Assembly: GCA_029961685.1 (NCBI GenBank) | Contig: JARWKL010000010.1 | Span: forward strand, 17,691,931-17,755,930 | Direction: 5' to 3' | DNA length: 64,000 nucleotides | Source of the DNA: Aristolochia californica | Lineage: Eukaryota; Streptophyta; Magnoliopsida; Piperales; Aristolochiaceae | In this document: positions 25,140-37,100 of the stretch, piece after piece | Layout of the letters: every line of letters begins with the position of its first letter | Position numbering within the stretch: position 1 is the stretch's first letter | Notes under the pieces: model-generated | What the model was told of the DNA's origin: nothing | Seen by the model: the letters and a program-made list of their open reading frames with translations, nothing else | The model's database searches: none | Position numbers and translations under genes: made by a program

Positions 25140-27145
25140 GGGCAATATTTTTGTATGGAATGACTTATGGATAGGGAGTCTACACTCAGTTAAAAATCCC
25201 CCACCTCCCCCTTTTCCAGACGATTGTAGAACCTGATATATAAAAACTAAAAAGAATTTACAATCCCTCAAAATTACAGACACTTTTTGGAATTATCTCT
25301 CTCTACATTTATGCATTGTACATTTCCATTTTAGATCTATACTTTTTTCTTAAATTAAAACATGAGTTTTCACTTTCCCTTCATCTCTTAAACAAAAAAA
25401 GAGATAAAAGGCAAATACATCACAACGAAATGAACATTTTAGAGTTTATGTACTGAAAGTGTTTAAGGCAATAACAAATGTAAGTAAAGAAAATTTCTTC
25501 ACACACCACAAATGAACACAAAAGTTTTGTTATCCAAGTATGGAAAATTCCACTTGTTCAACCATAATTGCTCGAAATTTTATAAGAAAGAGATTTTTCT
25601 ACATATGTTTTAAAAAATGGATATGCATGCTTGAAACATGTTAAAGAAGCAAATGACCTATGGATCCAAACCTTTTAAAGAGAATAATATTAAATTCCCA
25701 AGTGAACGTGCGGTGGGATATTTACCCAAATCAAACAAGCCATTAGTTTGCCCATTTACACAAAGCTGACCTAACGATCATAGATGATTGTAAAGTGATT
25801 TATCATGAGTTACGGGCTATATTTTTGTAAGGAATCACTAATGGACTGGCAGTCAACACTAAGTTAAAAATCCCCCCCCCCCCCCCCCCCCCCCCACCGT
25901 CCCTCTTTTCCCGACGATTGAAGAACCTGATATATAAAAACTAAAAAGAGTTTACAATCCCTAAAAATTACAGTTAGTTTTTGAAATTATTTTTCTAAAA
26001 ATTTTTGCATTGTGAGTTAATATTTTAGATGTGTACTTTTTTCTTAAATCAAAAGTTGAGTTATCACTTTCCCTTCATCTCGTAAACAAAAAAAAGAGAT
26101 CAAAGGTGAATAGATCACAACAAAATGAAAATTTTAGAGATTATGCATTAAAAGAATTTAAAACAATCACAAATGTACGTAAATAAAATTTATTCACACA
26201 CCACAAATGAACAAATAAGTTTTGTTATCCAAGTTTGAGATATTCCACTAATTCAACCCTAATAGCTCGGAATTTTATAAGAAAGATATTTTTCTACACA
26301 AGTTTTAAAAAATGGATACGAATGCTTAAAACTTGTTAAAGATGGAAATGACCTATGGATCCAAACGTTTTAAAGAGAATAACATTAAATTCCCAAGTGA
26401 ACGTGCAGTGGGATATTTACCCGAGTCAAACAAGCCATTATTTTGCCCATTTACAAAGAGCTGACCTATCTATCACAGATGATAGTAAAGTGATTTATCA
26501 TGCATAAGGAGCTATATTTTTTTAGGAATTAAGTATGGATTGGGAGACAAAACTTAGTTAAAAATCCCATGCCTCCCCCTTTTCTCGATGATTGCAGAAC
26601 CTGATATATAAAAAACTTTTTTGAATTATCTCTAGCTACATTTGTGCATAGTACATTTCCATTTTAGATCAATACTTTTTTCTTAGAAAAAAACTTGAGT
26701 TTTCACTTTCCCTTCATCTCGTAAACAAAAAAAGAGATAAAAGGCAAAAAGATCACAACAAAATGAGATTTTTGAGTTTAGGTATGGAAAGAATTTAAAG
26801 AAATAACAAATGTAAGTAAAGAAAAATTATTCACACCCCACAAATGAACACAAATGTTTTGCTATCCGAGTTTGGGAAATTCCACTAGTTCAACCCTGAT
26901 TGATCGAAATTTTATAAGAAAGAGATTTTTCTACACATGTTTTAAAAAATGGATATGCATGCATGAAACATGTTAAAGATGCAAATGACCTATGGATGCA
27001 AACCTTCTAAAGGGAATAACATTAAATTCCCAAGTGAACGTGTGGTGGGATATTTACCCGAGTCAAAGTTGCCATTATTTTGCGCATTTAAAAAAAGCTG
27101 ACCTAACGATCATAGATGGTTGTAAAGTAATTTATCATGTGTAAC
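25140..27145 (+). repeat. Three-unit higher-order repeat, copy 1 (units 40-42)
   Basis: Unit starts: 25140, 25814, 26509. Each unit has a clear partner three units later. Unit 40 shares gtatggaatgacttatgg and gatagggagtctacactc with unit 43. Unit 41 shares gaatcactaatgga, ggcagtcaacactaag and a poly-C run with unit 44. Unit 42 shares gtcaaaacttag-type start sequence, atcccatgcctc and a deletion that joins gatatataaaa to acttttttga with unit 45. The similarity begins upstream, in the 3' half of unit 39 (from about 24700), which resembles the 3' halves of units 42 and 45, including aaaaagatcac, tttgagtttaggtat and attattcacaccccac. Period measured at the aaggcaaaaagatcac landmark is 2007 bp (24734 to 26741). 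Confidence 0.88.
25872..25895 (+). repeat. Poly-C tract, 24 C (unit 41)
   Basis: A run of 24 C, then accgtccctctttt. Its trimer partner, unit 44, has a shorter run at the same site. Confidence 0.9.
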
Positions 27146-29125
27146 GGAAATATTTTTGTATGGAATGACTTATGGATAGGGAGTCTACACTCAGTCAAAA
27201 ATCCCCCACCTCCCCCTTTTCCCAATGATTGTAGAACCTGATATGTAAAAACTATAAAAATTTGCAATCCCTAAAAATTACAGACACTTTTTGGAATTTT
27301 CTCTCTCTACATTTGTGCATTGAGCATTTCCATTTTAGATCTATACTTTTTTCTTAAATCAAAACATGAGTTTTCACTTTACCTTCATCTCTTAAACAAA
27401 AAAAGAGATAAAAGGCAAATGCATCACAACAAAATGAAAATTTTAGAGTTTATGTATGGAAAGAGTTTAAAGCAATAACAAATGTAAGTAAAGAAAATTT
27501 ATTCACACACCACAAATGAACACAAAAGTTTTGTTATCCAAGTATGGGAAATTCCACTTGTTCAACCCTAATTGCTCGAAATTTTATAAGAAAGAGATTT
27601 TTTTACATATGTTTTAAAAAAAATGGATATGCATGCTTGAAACATGTTAAAGATGCAAATGACCTATGGATCCAAACCTTTTAAAGATAATAATATTAAA
27701 TTCCCAAGTGAACGTGCGGTGGGATATTTACCCAAGTCAAACAAGCCATTAGTTTGCCCATTTACACAAAGCAGACCTAACGATCATAGATGATTGTAAA
27801 GTGATTTATCATGAGTAACGGGCTATATTTTTGGAAGGAATCACTAATGGATTGGCAGTCAACACTAAGTTAAAAATCCCCCCCCCCCCCACAATTGAAG
27901 AACCAGATATGTAAAAACTAAAAAGAGTTTACAATCCCTAAAAATTACAGTAAGTTTTTGGAATTATTTTTCTAAACATTTTTGCATTGTGAATTAATAT
28001 TTTAGATGTGTAATTTTTTCTTAAAACAAAAGTTGAGTTTTCACTTTCCCTTCATCTCGTAAACAAAAAAAAGAGATGAAAGGCGAATAGATCACAACAA
28101 AATGAAAATTTTAGAGTTTATGCATGGAAAGAATTTAAAGCAATCACAAATGTATGTAAATAAAATTTATTCACACACCACAAATGAACACATAATTTTT
28201 GTTATCCAAGTTTGAGAAATTCCACTAGTTTAACCCTAATAGCTCGGAATTTTATAAGAAAGAGATTTTTCTACACAAGTTTTAAAAAACGGATATGAAT
28301 GCTTAAGACATGTTAAAGATGAAAATGACCTATGGATCCAAACCTTTTAAAGAGAATAACATTAAATTCCCAAGTGAACGTGCGGTGGGATATTTACACG
28401 AGTCAAACAAGCCATTATTTTGCCCATTTACAAAAAGCTGACCTATCTATCATTGATGATTATAAAGTGATTTATCATGTGCAATGGGCTATATTTTTTT
28501 AGGAATTACTTATGGATTGGGAGTCAAAACTTAGTTAAAAATCCCATGCCTCTCCCTTTTCTCGACGATTGCAGAACCTGATATATAAAAAAACTTTTTT
28601 GACTTATCTCTCTCTACATTTGTGCATTGGACATTTCTATTTTAGATCAATAATTTTTTCTTCGAAAAAAACTTGAGTTTTCACTTTCCCTTCATCTCGT
28701 AAACAAGAAAAGAGATAAAAGGCAAAAAGATCACAACAAAATGAAAATTTTTGAGTTTAGGTATAGAAAGAATTTAAAGAAATAACAAATGTAAGTAAAG
28801 AAAAATTATTCACACCCCACAAATGAACACAAAAGTTTTGTTATCCGAGTTTGGGAAATTCCACTAGTTCAACCCTGATTGATCGGAATTTTATAAGAAA
28901 GAGATTTTTCTACACATGTTTTAAAAAATGGATATGCATGCATGAAATATGTTAAAGATGAAAATGTCCTATGGATCCAAACCTTTTAAAGAGAATAACA
29001 TTAAATTCCCAAATGAACATGCGGTGAGATATTTACCCGAGTCATACAAGCCATTATTTTCCCCATTTACAAAAAAATTGACCTGACGATCATAGATGAT
29101 TGTAAAGTGATTTATCATGGTTAGA
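27146..29125 (+). repeat. Three-unit higher-order repeat, copy 2 (units 43-45)
   Basis: Unit starts: 27146, 27820, 28486. It parallels units 40-42 with offsets of 2006, 2006 and 1977 bp; the poly-C tract in unit 44 is shorter (13 against 24) and its flanking pyrimidine sequence is partly lost. The match continues through most of unit 45, including gaaaaattattcacacccc and ccctgattgatcgg, and ends near 28950. Units 39 and 42 continue with ggatgcaaacctt and gttgccattattttg, whereas unit 45 has aatgtcctatggatccaaac and aagccattattttcc. The change at about 28950 marks an exchange junction. Confidence 0.88.
27878..27890 (+). repeat. Poly-C tract, 13 C (unit 44)
   Basis: A run of 13 C is followed directly by acaattgaag, so the t-rich end of the pyrimidine tract seen in unit 41 is missing. 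Confidence 0.9.
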
Positions 29126-32100
29126 GGGCAATATTTTTTTAAGGAATGACGTATGGATTGGGAGTCAACACTCAGTTAAAAATTCCATGCCTCCCCCTTT
29201 TCCCAATTATTTCTGAACCTGTTATATAAAAATTAAAAAGAGTTTACAATCCAAAAAAATTATAGACACTTTTTGGAATTATCTCTTTCTACATTTGTGC
29301 ATTGTGCATTTCCATTTTAGATCTATACATTTTACTTAAATCTAAACTTGTGTTTTCAGTTTTCCTTAATCTCGTAAACAAAAAAAGAGATAAAAGGCAA
29401 ATAAATCACAACAAAATGAAAATTTTAAGAGTTGATGTATGGAAAGAGTTTAAAACATTAACAAATGTAAGTAAAGAAAATTTGTTCACACCCAGAAATG
29501 AACACAAAAGTTTTGTTATCGTAGTTTGGGAAATTCCACTAGGTCAACCCTAATAGCTTGGAATTTTTTAAGAAAGAGATTTTTCTACACATGTTTTAAA
29601 AAATGGATATGCATGTTTGAAACATGTTACGGATCCAAACCTTTTAAAGAGAATAACATTAAATTCCCATGTGAACCTGCGGGGGGATAAGCCATTATTT
29701 TGCCCGTTTACAAATAGCTAACCTAACGATCATAGTTTACTGTAAAGTGATTTATCATGCGTAACGGGCTAAAGTTTTGTTTGAAATGACTTATGGATTG
29801 GGTGTCAACAGTCAGTTAAAAATCCCTCGCCTCCCCCTTTTCTAGACGATTACAGAACCTGATATATAAAAACTAAAAAGAGTTTACAATCCCTAAAAAA
29901 TAGTGACACTTTTTGGAATTATCTCTCTCTACTTTTGTGCATTGTGCATTTCAATTTTGGATCTATAATTTTTTCTTAAATCAAAACTTAAGTTTTCACT
30001 TTCCCTTCATCTCGTAAACAAAAAAAGGGATTGAAGGCAAATAGATCACAACAAAATGAAAATTTTATTAATTTTATAGTTTATGTATGGAAATAATTTA
30101 AAGCAAAAAAATTTTTTACACACCACAAATGAACACAAAAGTTTTGTTATCCAAGTTTTAGAAATACCACTAGTTCAACCTTTATAGCTCGGAATTTTAT
30201 AAGCAATAGATTTTTCTACACATGTTTTAAAAAGTGGATATGCATGCTTGAAACATGTTAAAGATGCAAATGACCTATGGATCCAAACCTTTTAAAGACA
30301 ATAACATTAAATTCCCAAGTGACCGTGTGGTGGGATATTTACCCAAGTCAAACAAGCCTTTATTTTACCCATTTAAGAAAAGCTGACCTAACGATCGTAG
30401 ATGATTGTAAAGTGATTTATCATGCGTAACGGGTTTTATTTTTGTAAGGAATGACTTAAGGATTGGGAGCCAACATCAGTTAAAAATCCCATGCCTCCCC
30501 CTTTTCTCGACGATTGCAGAATCAGATATAAAAAACTTAAAAGAATTTACCATCTCAAAAAATTACAGAATTTTTGGAATTATCTCTCTCTAGATTTGTC
30601 CATTTTGTATTTCCATTTTAGATCTATACTTTTTTCTGAAATCAAAACTTGATTTTTCACTTTCCCTTCATCTTGTAAATAAAAAAAGAGATAAAAGGCA
30701 AATAGATCACAACAAATTGAAACTTTTAGAGTTTAGGTATGGAAAGAATTTAAAGCAATAACAAATTTAAGAAAAGAAAAATTATTCACACACAACAAAT
30801 GAACACAAAAGTTTTGTTATCCAAGTTTGGGAAATTTCACTTGTTCAACCCTGATAGTTCGAAATTTTATAAGAAAGAGATTTTTATACACATGTTTTAA
30901 CAAATAGATGTGCAAGCTTCAAACATGTTAAAGTGCAACTGACCTATGGATCCAAACATTTTAAAAAAATTCCCTAGTGAGCGTGCGGTGGGATATTTAC
31001 CCGAGTCAAACAAGCCATTATTTTGCCCATTTACAAAAAGTTGACCTAACGATCATAGATGATTGTAAAGTGATTTACCATACGTAACAGGATATATTTT
31101 TCTAAGAAGTCACTTATGGATTGGGAGTCAACACTCAGGTAAAAATCCCCCGCCTCTCTCTTTTTCCCGACGATTGTTGAACCTGATATATAAAAACTAA
31201 AAAGAGTTTACAATCCCTAAAAATTACAGTCACTTTTTTGAATTATTTCTCTCTACATTTATCCAATGTGCATTTCCATTTTAGATCTATACTTTTTTCC
31301 TAAATCAAAACTTGAGTTTCAATTTTCCCCTCATCTCGTAAACAAAAAAAGAGATAAAAGATAAAAAGATCACAACATAATGAAAATATTAGAATTTATG
31401 TATGGAAAGAATTTAAAGCAATAAAAAAAGTTAATTAAGAATTTCTTTCACACACGTCAAATGAACACAAATGGTTTGTTATACAAGTTTGAGAAATTCA
31501 GCTAGTTCAACCCTTGTAGCTCGGAATTTTATAAGAAAGAGATTTTTCTACACATGCTTTAAAAATGGATATGCATGCTTGAAACATGTTCAAGATGCAA
31601 ATGAGCTATGAATCAAAACCGTTTAAAGACAATAACATTAAATTCCCAAGAGAACGTGTGGTGGGATATTTACCCGTGTCAAACGAGCCATAATTTTGCC
31701 CATTTACAAAAAGCTGACCTAACAATTATAGATGATTGTAAAGTGTTTTATCATGCGTAACGAGCTATATTTTTGTAAGGAATGACTTTATGGATTGTGA
31801 GTCCATACACAGTTAAAAATCCCCCGCCTCCCCCTTTTCCCGACGACTGCAAAACATAATATTTATCAACTAAACAGAATTTAAAATCAATAAAAATTAT
31901 AGGAACTTTTGGGAATTATCTCTCTCTACATTTTTGCATTTTGAATTTCCATTTTAGATGTATACTTTTTTCTTAAATCAAAACTTGTGTTTTCACTTTC
32001 CCTTCATCTCGTAAACAAAAAATAAGATAAAAGGCAAATAGAACACAACAAATGGAAATTTTAGAGTTTATGTATGGTAAGAATTTAAAGAAATAAAAAA

Positions 32101-33778
32101 TGTAACTAAATAAAAATTATTCACACACCACAAATGAACACAAAAGTTTTGTTATCCAAGTTTGGGAAATTCCACTAGTTCAACCCAAATAGCTCAAAAT
32201 TTTATAAGAAAAAGATTTTTCTACGCATGTTTTAAAAAAGGGATATGCATGCTTGAAATATGTTAAAGATGCAAATGACCTATGGATCCAAACCTTTTAA
32301 AAAGAATAATGTTAAATTCCCAAGTGAACGTGTGGTGGGATATTTACTCGAGTAAAACAAGCCATTTTTTTGCCCATTTACAAAAAAATCACCTAACGAT
32401 CATAGATGAGTGTAAAGTTATTTATCATGCGTAGGGGGCTATATTTTTGTAAGGAATGACATATGGATTGGGAGTCAACACTCAGTTTAAAATCCCTCTC
32501 CTCCCCCTTTTCCCGACGATTGCAGAACTTGATATATAAAAACTAAAAAGAATTTATAATCCCTATGAATTACAAACACTTTTTGGATAATCTCTCTCTA
32601 CATTTGTGCATTGTGAATTTCCTTTTTTTATGGATACTTCTTAAATCGAAACTTGTGTTTCACTTTCCCTTCATCTCCTAAACAAAAAAAGAGTTAAATG
32701 GCAAAAAGATCACAACTAAATGAAACTTTTAGAGTTTATGTATGGAAAGAATTTAACGCAAAAACAAATGTAAGTAAATAAAATTTATTCACACACCACA
32801 AATGAACACAAAATTTGTGTTATCCAAGTTTGGGAAATTCCACTAGTTCAACCCTAATAGCTCGGAATTTTATAAGAAAGAGATTTTTCTTCACATGTTT
32901 GAAAAAATGGATATGCATGCCTGTAACATGTTAAAGATTCAAATGACCCATGGATCCAAACTTTTTAAAGAGAATAACATTAAATTCCAAAGTGAACATG
33001 CGATGGGATATTTACGCGAGTCAAACAAGCCATTATTTTAACAATTTAAGAAAAGTTGACATAACGATCATAGATGACGGTAAAAATATTTATCATGCGT
33101 AATGGGCTATATTTTTATAAGGAATCACTTTTGAATTGAGAGTCAACACTCAGTAAAAAATCCCCTGCCTCCTCCTTTACAGACGATTGCAGAACCTGAT
33201 ATTTAAAAGCTAAAAAAGAGTTAACAATCAAAAAAAATTACAGACACTTTTGGGAATTATCTCTCTCTACATTTGTCTATTGTGCATTTCCTTTTTATAT
33301 GTATACTTTTTTATTAAATCAAAACTTGAGTTTTCACTTTCCTTTCATCTCGTAAACAAAAATAGAGATCAAAGACAAATAGATCACAAAAAAATGAAAC
33401 ATTTAGAGTTTATTTATGGAAAGAATTTAAAGCAATAACAAATGTAAGTAAAGAAAATTTTTCACACACCACAAATGAAAACAAAGTTTTTTTTATCCAA
33501 GTTTTTGAAATCCCACTAGTGTAACCCTAATAGCTCGAACTTTTATAAAAAAGAGATTTTTCTACACAGGATTTAAAAATGGATATGCATGCTTGAAACA
33601 TGTTAAAGATCCAAATGACCTATGGATTCAAACCTTTTTAAAAAAAAAATAACATTAAATTCCCAAGTGAACGTGCGGTGGGATATTTAATCTAGTCAAA
33701 CCAACCATTATTTTTCCCATTTATAAAAAGTTGACCTAACGATCATAGATGAGTGCAAAGTGATTTATCATGCGTAGC

Positions 33779-34197
33779 GGGCTATATTTTTTTAACGAAG
33801 GACTTATGGATTGGGAGTCAACACTCAGTTAAAAATGCCACGCCTCGCCCTTTTCCCGACAATTGCAGAACCTGATATATAAAAACTAAAAAGAGTTTAC
33901 AATCACTAAAAATGAACACAAAAGTTTTGTTATCCACTAGTTCAACTCTAATAGCTCAGAATTTTATAACAAAGATATTTTCCTACACATGTTTTAAAAA
34001 ATGGACATGCATGCTTGAAATGTGTTAAGGATGCAAATGATCTATGTATCCAAACCTTTAAAAGAGAATAACAATAAATTCCCAAGTGAACGTGCGGTGG
34101 GAGAGTTACCGGAGCCAAACAAGCCATTATTTTGCCCATTTAAAAGAAGCTGACCTAACGATCATAGATGATTGTAAAGAGATTTATCATGCATAAC
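33779..34197 (+). repeat. Unit 53, 419-bp relic with two deletions
   Basis: At about 33905-33912 cactaaaaatgaacac joins the ctaaaaattacag region to the acaaatgaacac region, with AAAT common to both, losing roughly 240 bp. A second gap follows at about 33931-33937: tatccactagttc replaces tatccaagtttgggaaattccactagttc-type sequence, with CCA at both edges. It is the only strongly shortened unit in the right half. Confidence 0.88.
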
Positions 34198-37100
34198 GGG
34201 CTGTATTTTTTAAAGGAATGACTTATGAATAGGGAGTCAACACTCTATTAAAAATCCCCCGCCTTCCCCTTTTCTCGACGATTGCAGAACCTGATATATA
34301 AAAACTAAAAAGAGTTTAAAATCCCTAAAAATTACAGACACATTTTGGAATTACCCCTGTCTACATTAGTGTATTGTGCATTTCCATTTTAGATGCGTAC
34401 TTTTTTTTTTAAATCAAAACTTGAGTTTTCACATTCCTTGCATCTCGTAAACAAAAAAAGAGATAAAAGGCAAATAGATCACAACAAAATGAAAATTTTA
34501 GAGTTAATGTATGGAAAGAATTTAAAGCAATAACTAATGTAAGTAAATAAAATTTATTCACAATCCACAAATGAACACAAAATTTTTGTTATCCAACTTT
34601 AGGAAATTCCACTAGTTCATCCCTGATAGCTCGGAATTTTATTAGAAAGAGATTTTTCTACACTTGTTTTAAAAAATGGATATGCTTGCTTGAAACAAGT
34701 TAAAGATGCAAATGACCAATAGATCCAAACCTTTTAAAGATAATAACATTAAATTTCCCATGTGCACGTGCGGTGGGATATTTACCCGAGTCAAAGAAAC
34801 AATTTTTTTGCCCATTTACAAAAAGTTGATCTGACGATCATAGATGATTGTAAAGTGATTTATCGTGTGTAATGGGCTATATTTTTGTAAGGAATGATTT
34901 ATGGATTGGAAGTCAACATTCAGTTAAAAAATCCCCCGCCTCCCCGTTTTCTGGACGGTTGCAGAACCTGATATATAAAAATTAAAAAGAGTTTACAATT
35001 CCCAAAAATTACAGACACTTCTTTTAATTATCTCTCTCTACATATGTGCATTGGGCATTTCCATTTTAGATGAATACTTTTTTCTTAAATCAAAACTTCA
35101 GTTTTCACTTTCCCTTCTTCTCGTAAATTAAAAATTAAAAAATAAAAGGCAAATTGATCACAACAAAACGAAAATTTTAGATTTTATGTGTGGATATAAT
35201 TTGAAGCAATACCAAAATGTAAGTAAAGAAAATTTATTCACACCCCACAAATGACCACAAAACTTTTGTTATCCAGGTTTGTAAAATTCCACTAGTTCAA
35301 CACTAATAGCTCAAAATTTTATAAGAAAGAAATTTTTCTACACATGTTGAATATAATTGGTATGCATACTTGAAACATGTTAAAGATGCAAATGACCATT
35401 GTATCCAAACCTTTTAAAGAGAATAACTTTAAATTCCCAAGTGAACGTGTGGTGGGATATTTAACCGAGTCAAACATGCCATTATTTTGACCATTTACAA
35501 AAAGTTCACCCAATGATCATAGATGATTGTAAAGTGATTTATCATGTGTAACGGGCTATATTTTTGCAAGGAATGACATATAGATTGGGAGTCAACACTC
35601 AGTTAAAAATCCTCTGCCTCCCCTTTTCTTGATGATTGCAAAACCTGATATATAAAAACTAAAAGAGTTTACAATCTCTAAAAATTACAAACACTTTTTT
35701 GAATTATCTCTCTCTACATTTTTGCATTGTGCATTTCCATTTTAGATGTATAGTTTTTTCTTGTATCAAAACTTAAGGTTTCAATTTCCCTTTATCTCGT
35801 ATACAAAAACAGAGATAAAACGCAAATAGATCACATAAAATGAAAATTTTATAGTTTATGTAAGGAAAGAATTTAAAGCAATAACAAATGTAAGAAAATA
35901 TAATTTATTCACACACACAAATGAACTCAAAAGTTTTGCTATCCAAGTTTGGCAAATTCCACAAGTTCAACCCTAATAGCTCCGAATTTTATAAGAAAGA
36001 GATTTTTCTACATGTTTTAAAAAATGGGTATGCATGTTTGAAACATGATAAAGATGAAAATGACGTATGGATCCAAACCTTTTAATGAGAGTAACATTAA
36101 ATTCCCAAGTGAACATGCGGTGGGATAATTACCCGAGTCTAACAAGCCATTATTTTGCCCAATTACAAAAAGCTGACCTAACGATCATAGATGATTATAA
36201 AGTGATATGTCATGCGTAACGGGCAATATTTAGGTAAGGAATGACTTATGAATTGGGAGTCAACAATCAGTTAAATATCCCCCGACTCCCCCATTTCCCG
36301 ACGATTGCAAAACCAAATATTTAAAAGCTAAAAAGAGTTTACAATCCCTAAAAATTACAGACACTTTTTGGAATTATCTTTCTCTACATTTGTGCATTGT
36401 AAATTTCCATTTTAGATGTATACTTTTTTCTTAAATCAAACCTTGAGTTTTCACTTTCCCTTCATCTCGTCAACAAAAAAAGGAGATAAAAGGTAAATAG
36501 ATCATAACAAAATGAATTTTTTTAGGGCTTATGTATGGAAAGAATTTAAAGCAATAACTAAAGTAAGTAAAGAATATTATTCACACACGACAAATGAACA
36601 CAAAATTTTTGTTATCCAAGTTTTGGAAATTCCACTAGTTCAACCCTAATAGTTCGGATTTTTATAAGATAGAGATTTTTCTATGCATGTTTTAAAAAAT
36701 GGATATGCATGCTTGAAACATGTTAAAGACCCAAATGACCTATGGATCCAAACCTTTTAAAGAGAATAACATTAAATTCCCTAATGAACGTGTTGTGGGA
36801 TATTTACCCGAGTCAAACAAGCCATTATTTTGCCCATTTAAAAAAAGCCTACCTAATGATCAAAGATGATTGTCAAGTTATTTATCATGAGTAATGGGCT
36901 ATATTTTTGTATGGAATGACTAAAGGATTGGGAGTCAACACTCAGTTAAAAATCCCCCGCCTCCCCTTTTTTCCGACGATTGCAGAACCAGATATTTAAA
37001 AACTATAGAGAGAGTACAATCCCTAAAAATTATAGACAATTTTTGGAATTATCTCTCTCTTCATTTCTGCATTGAGCATTTCCATTTTAGATGTATACTT

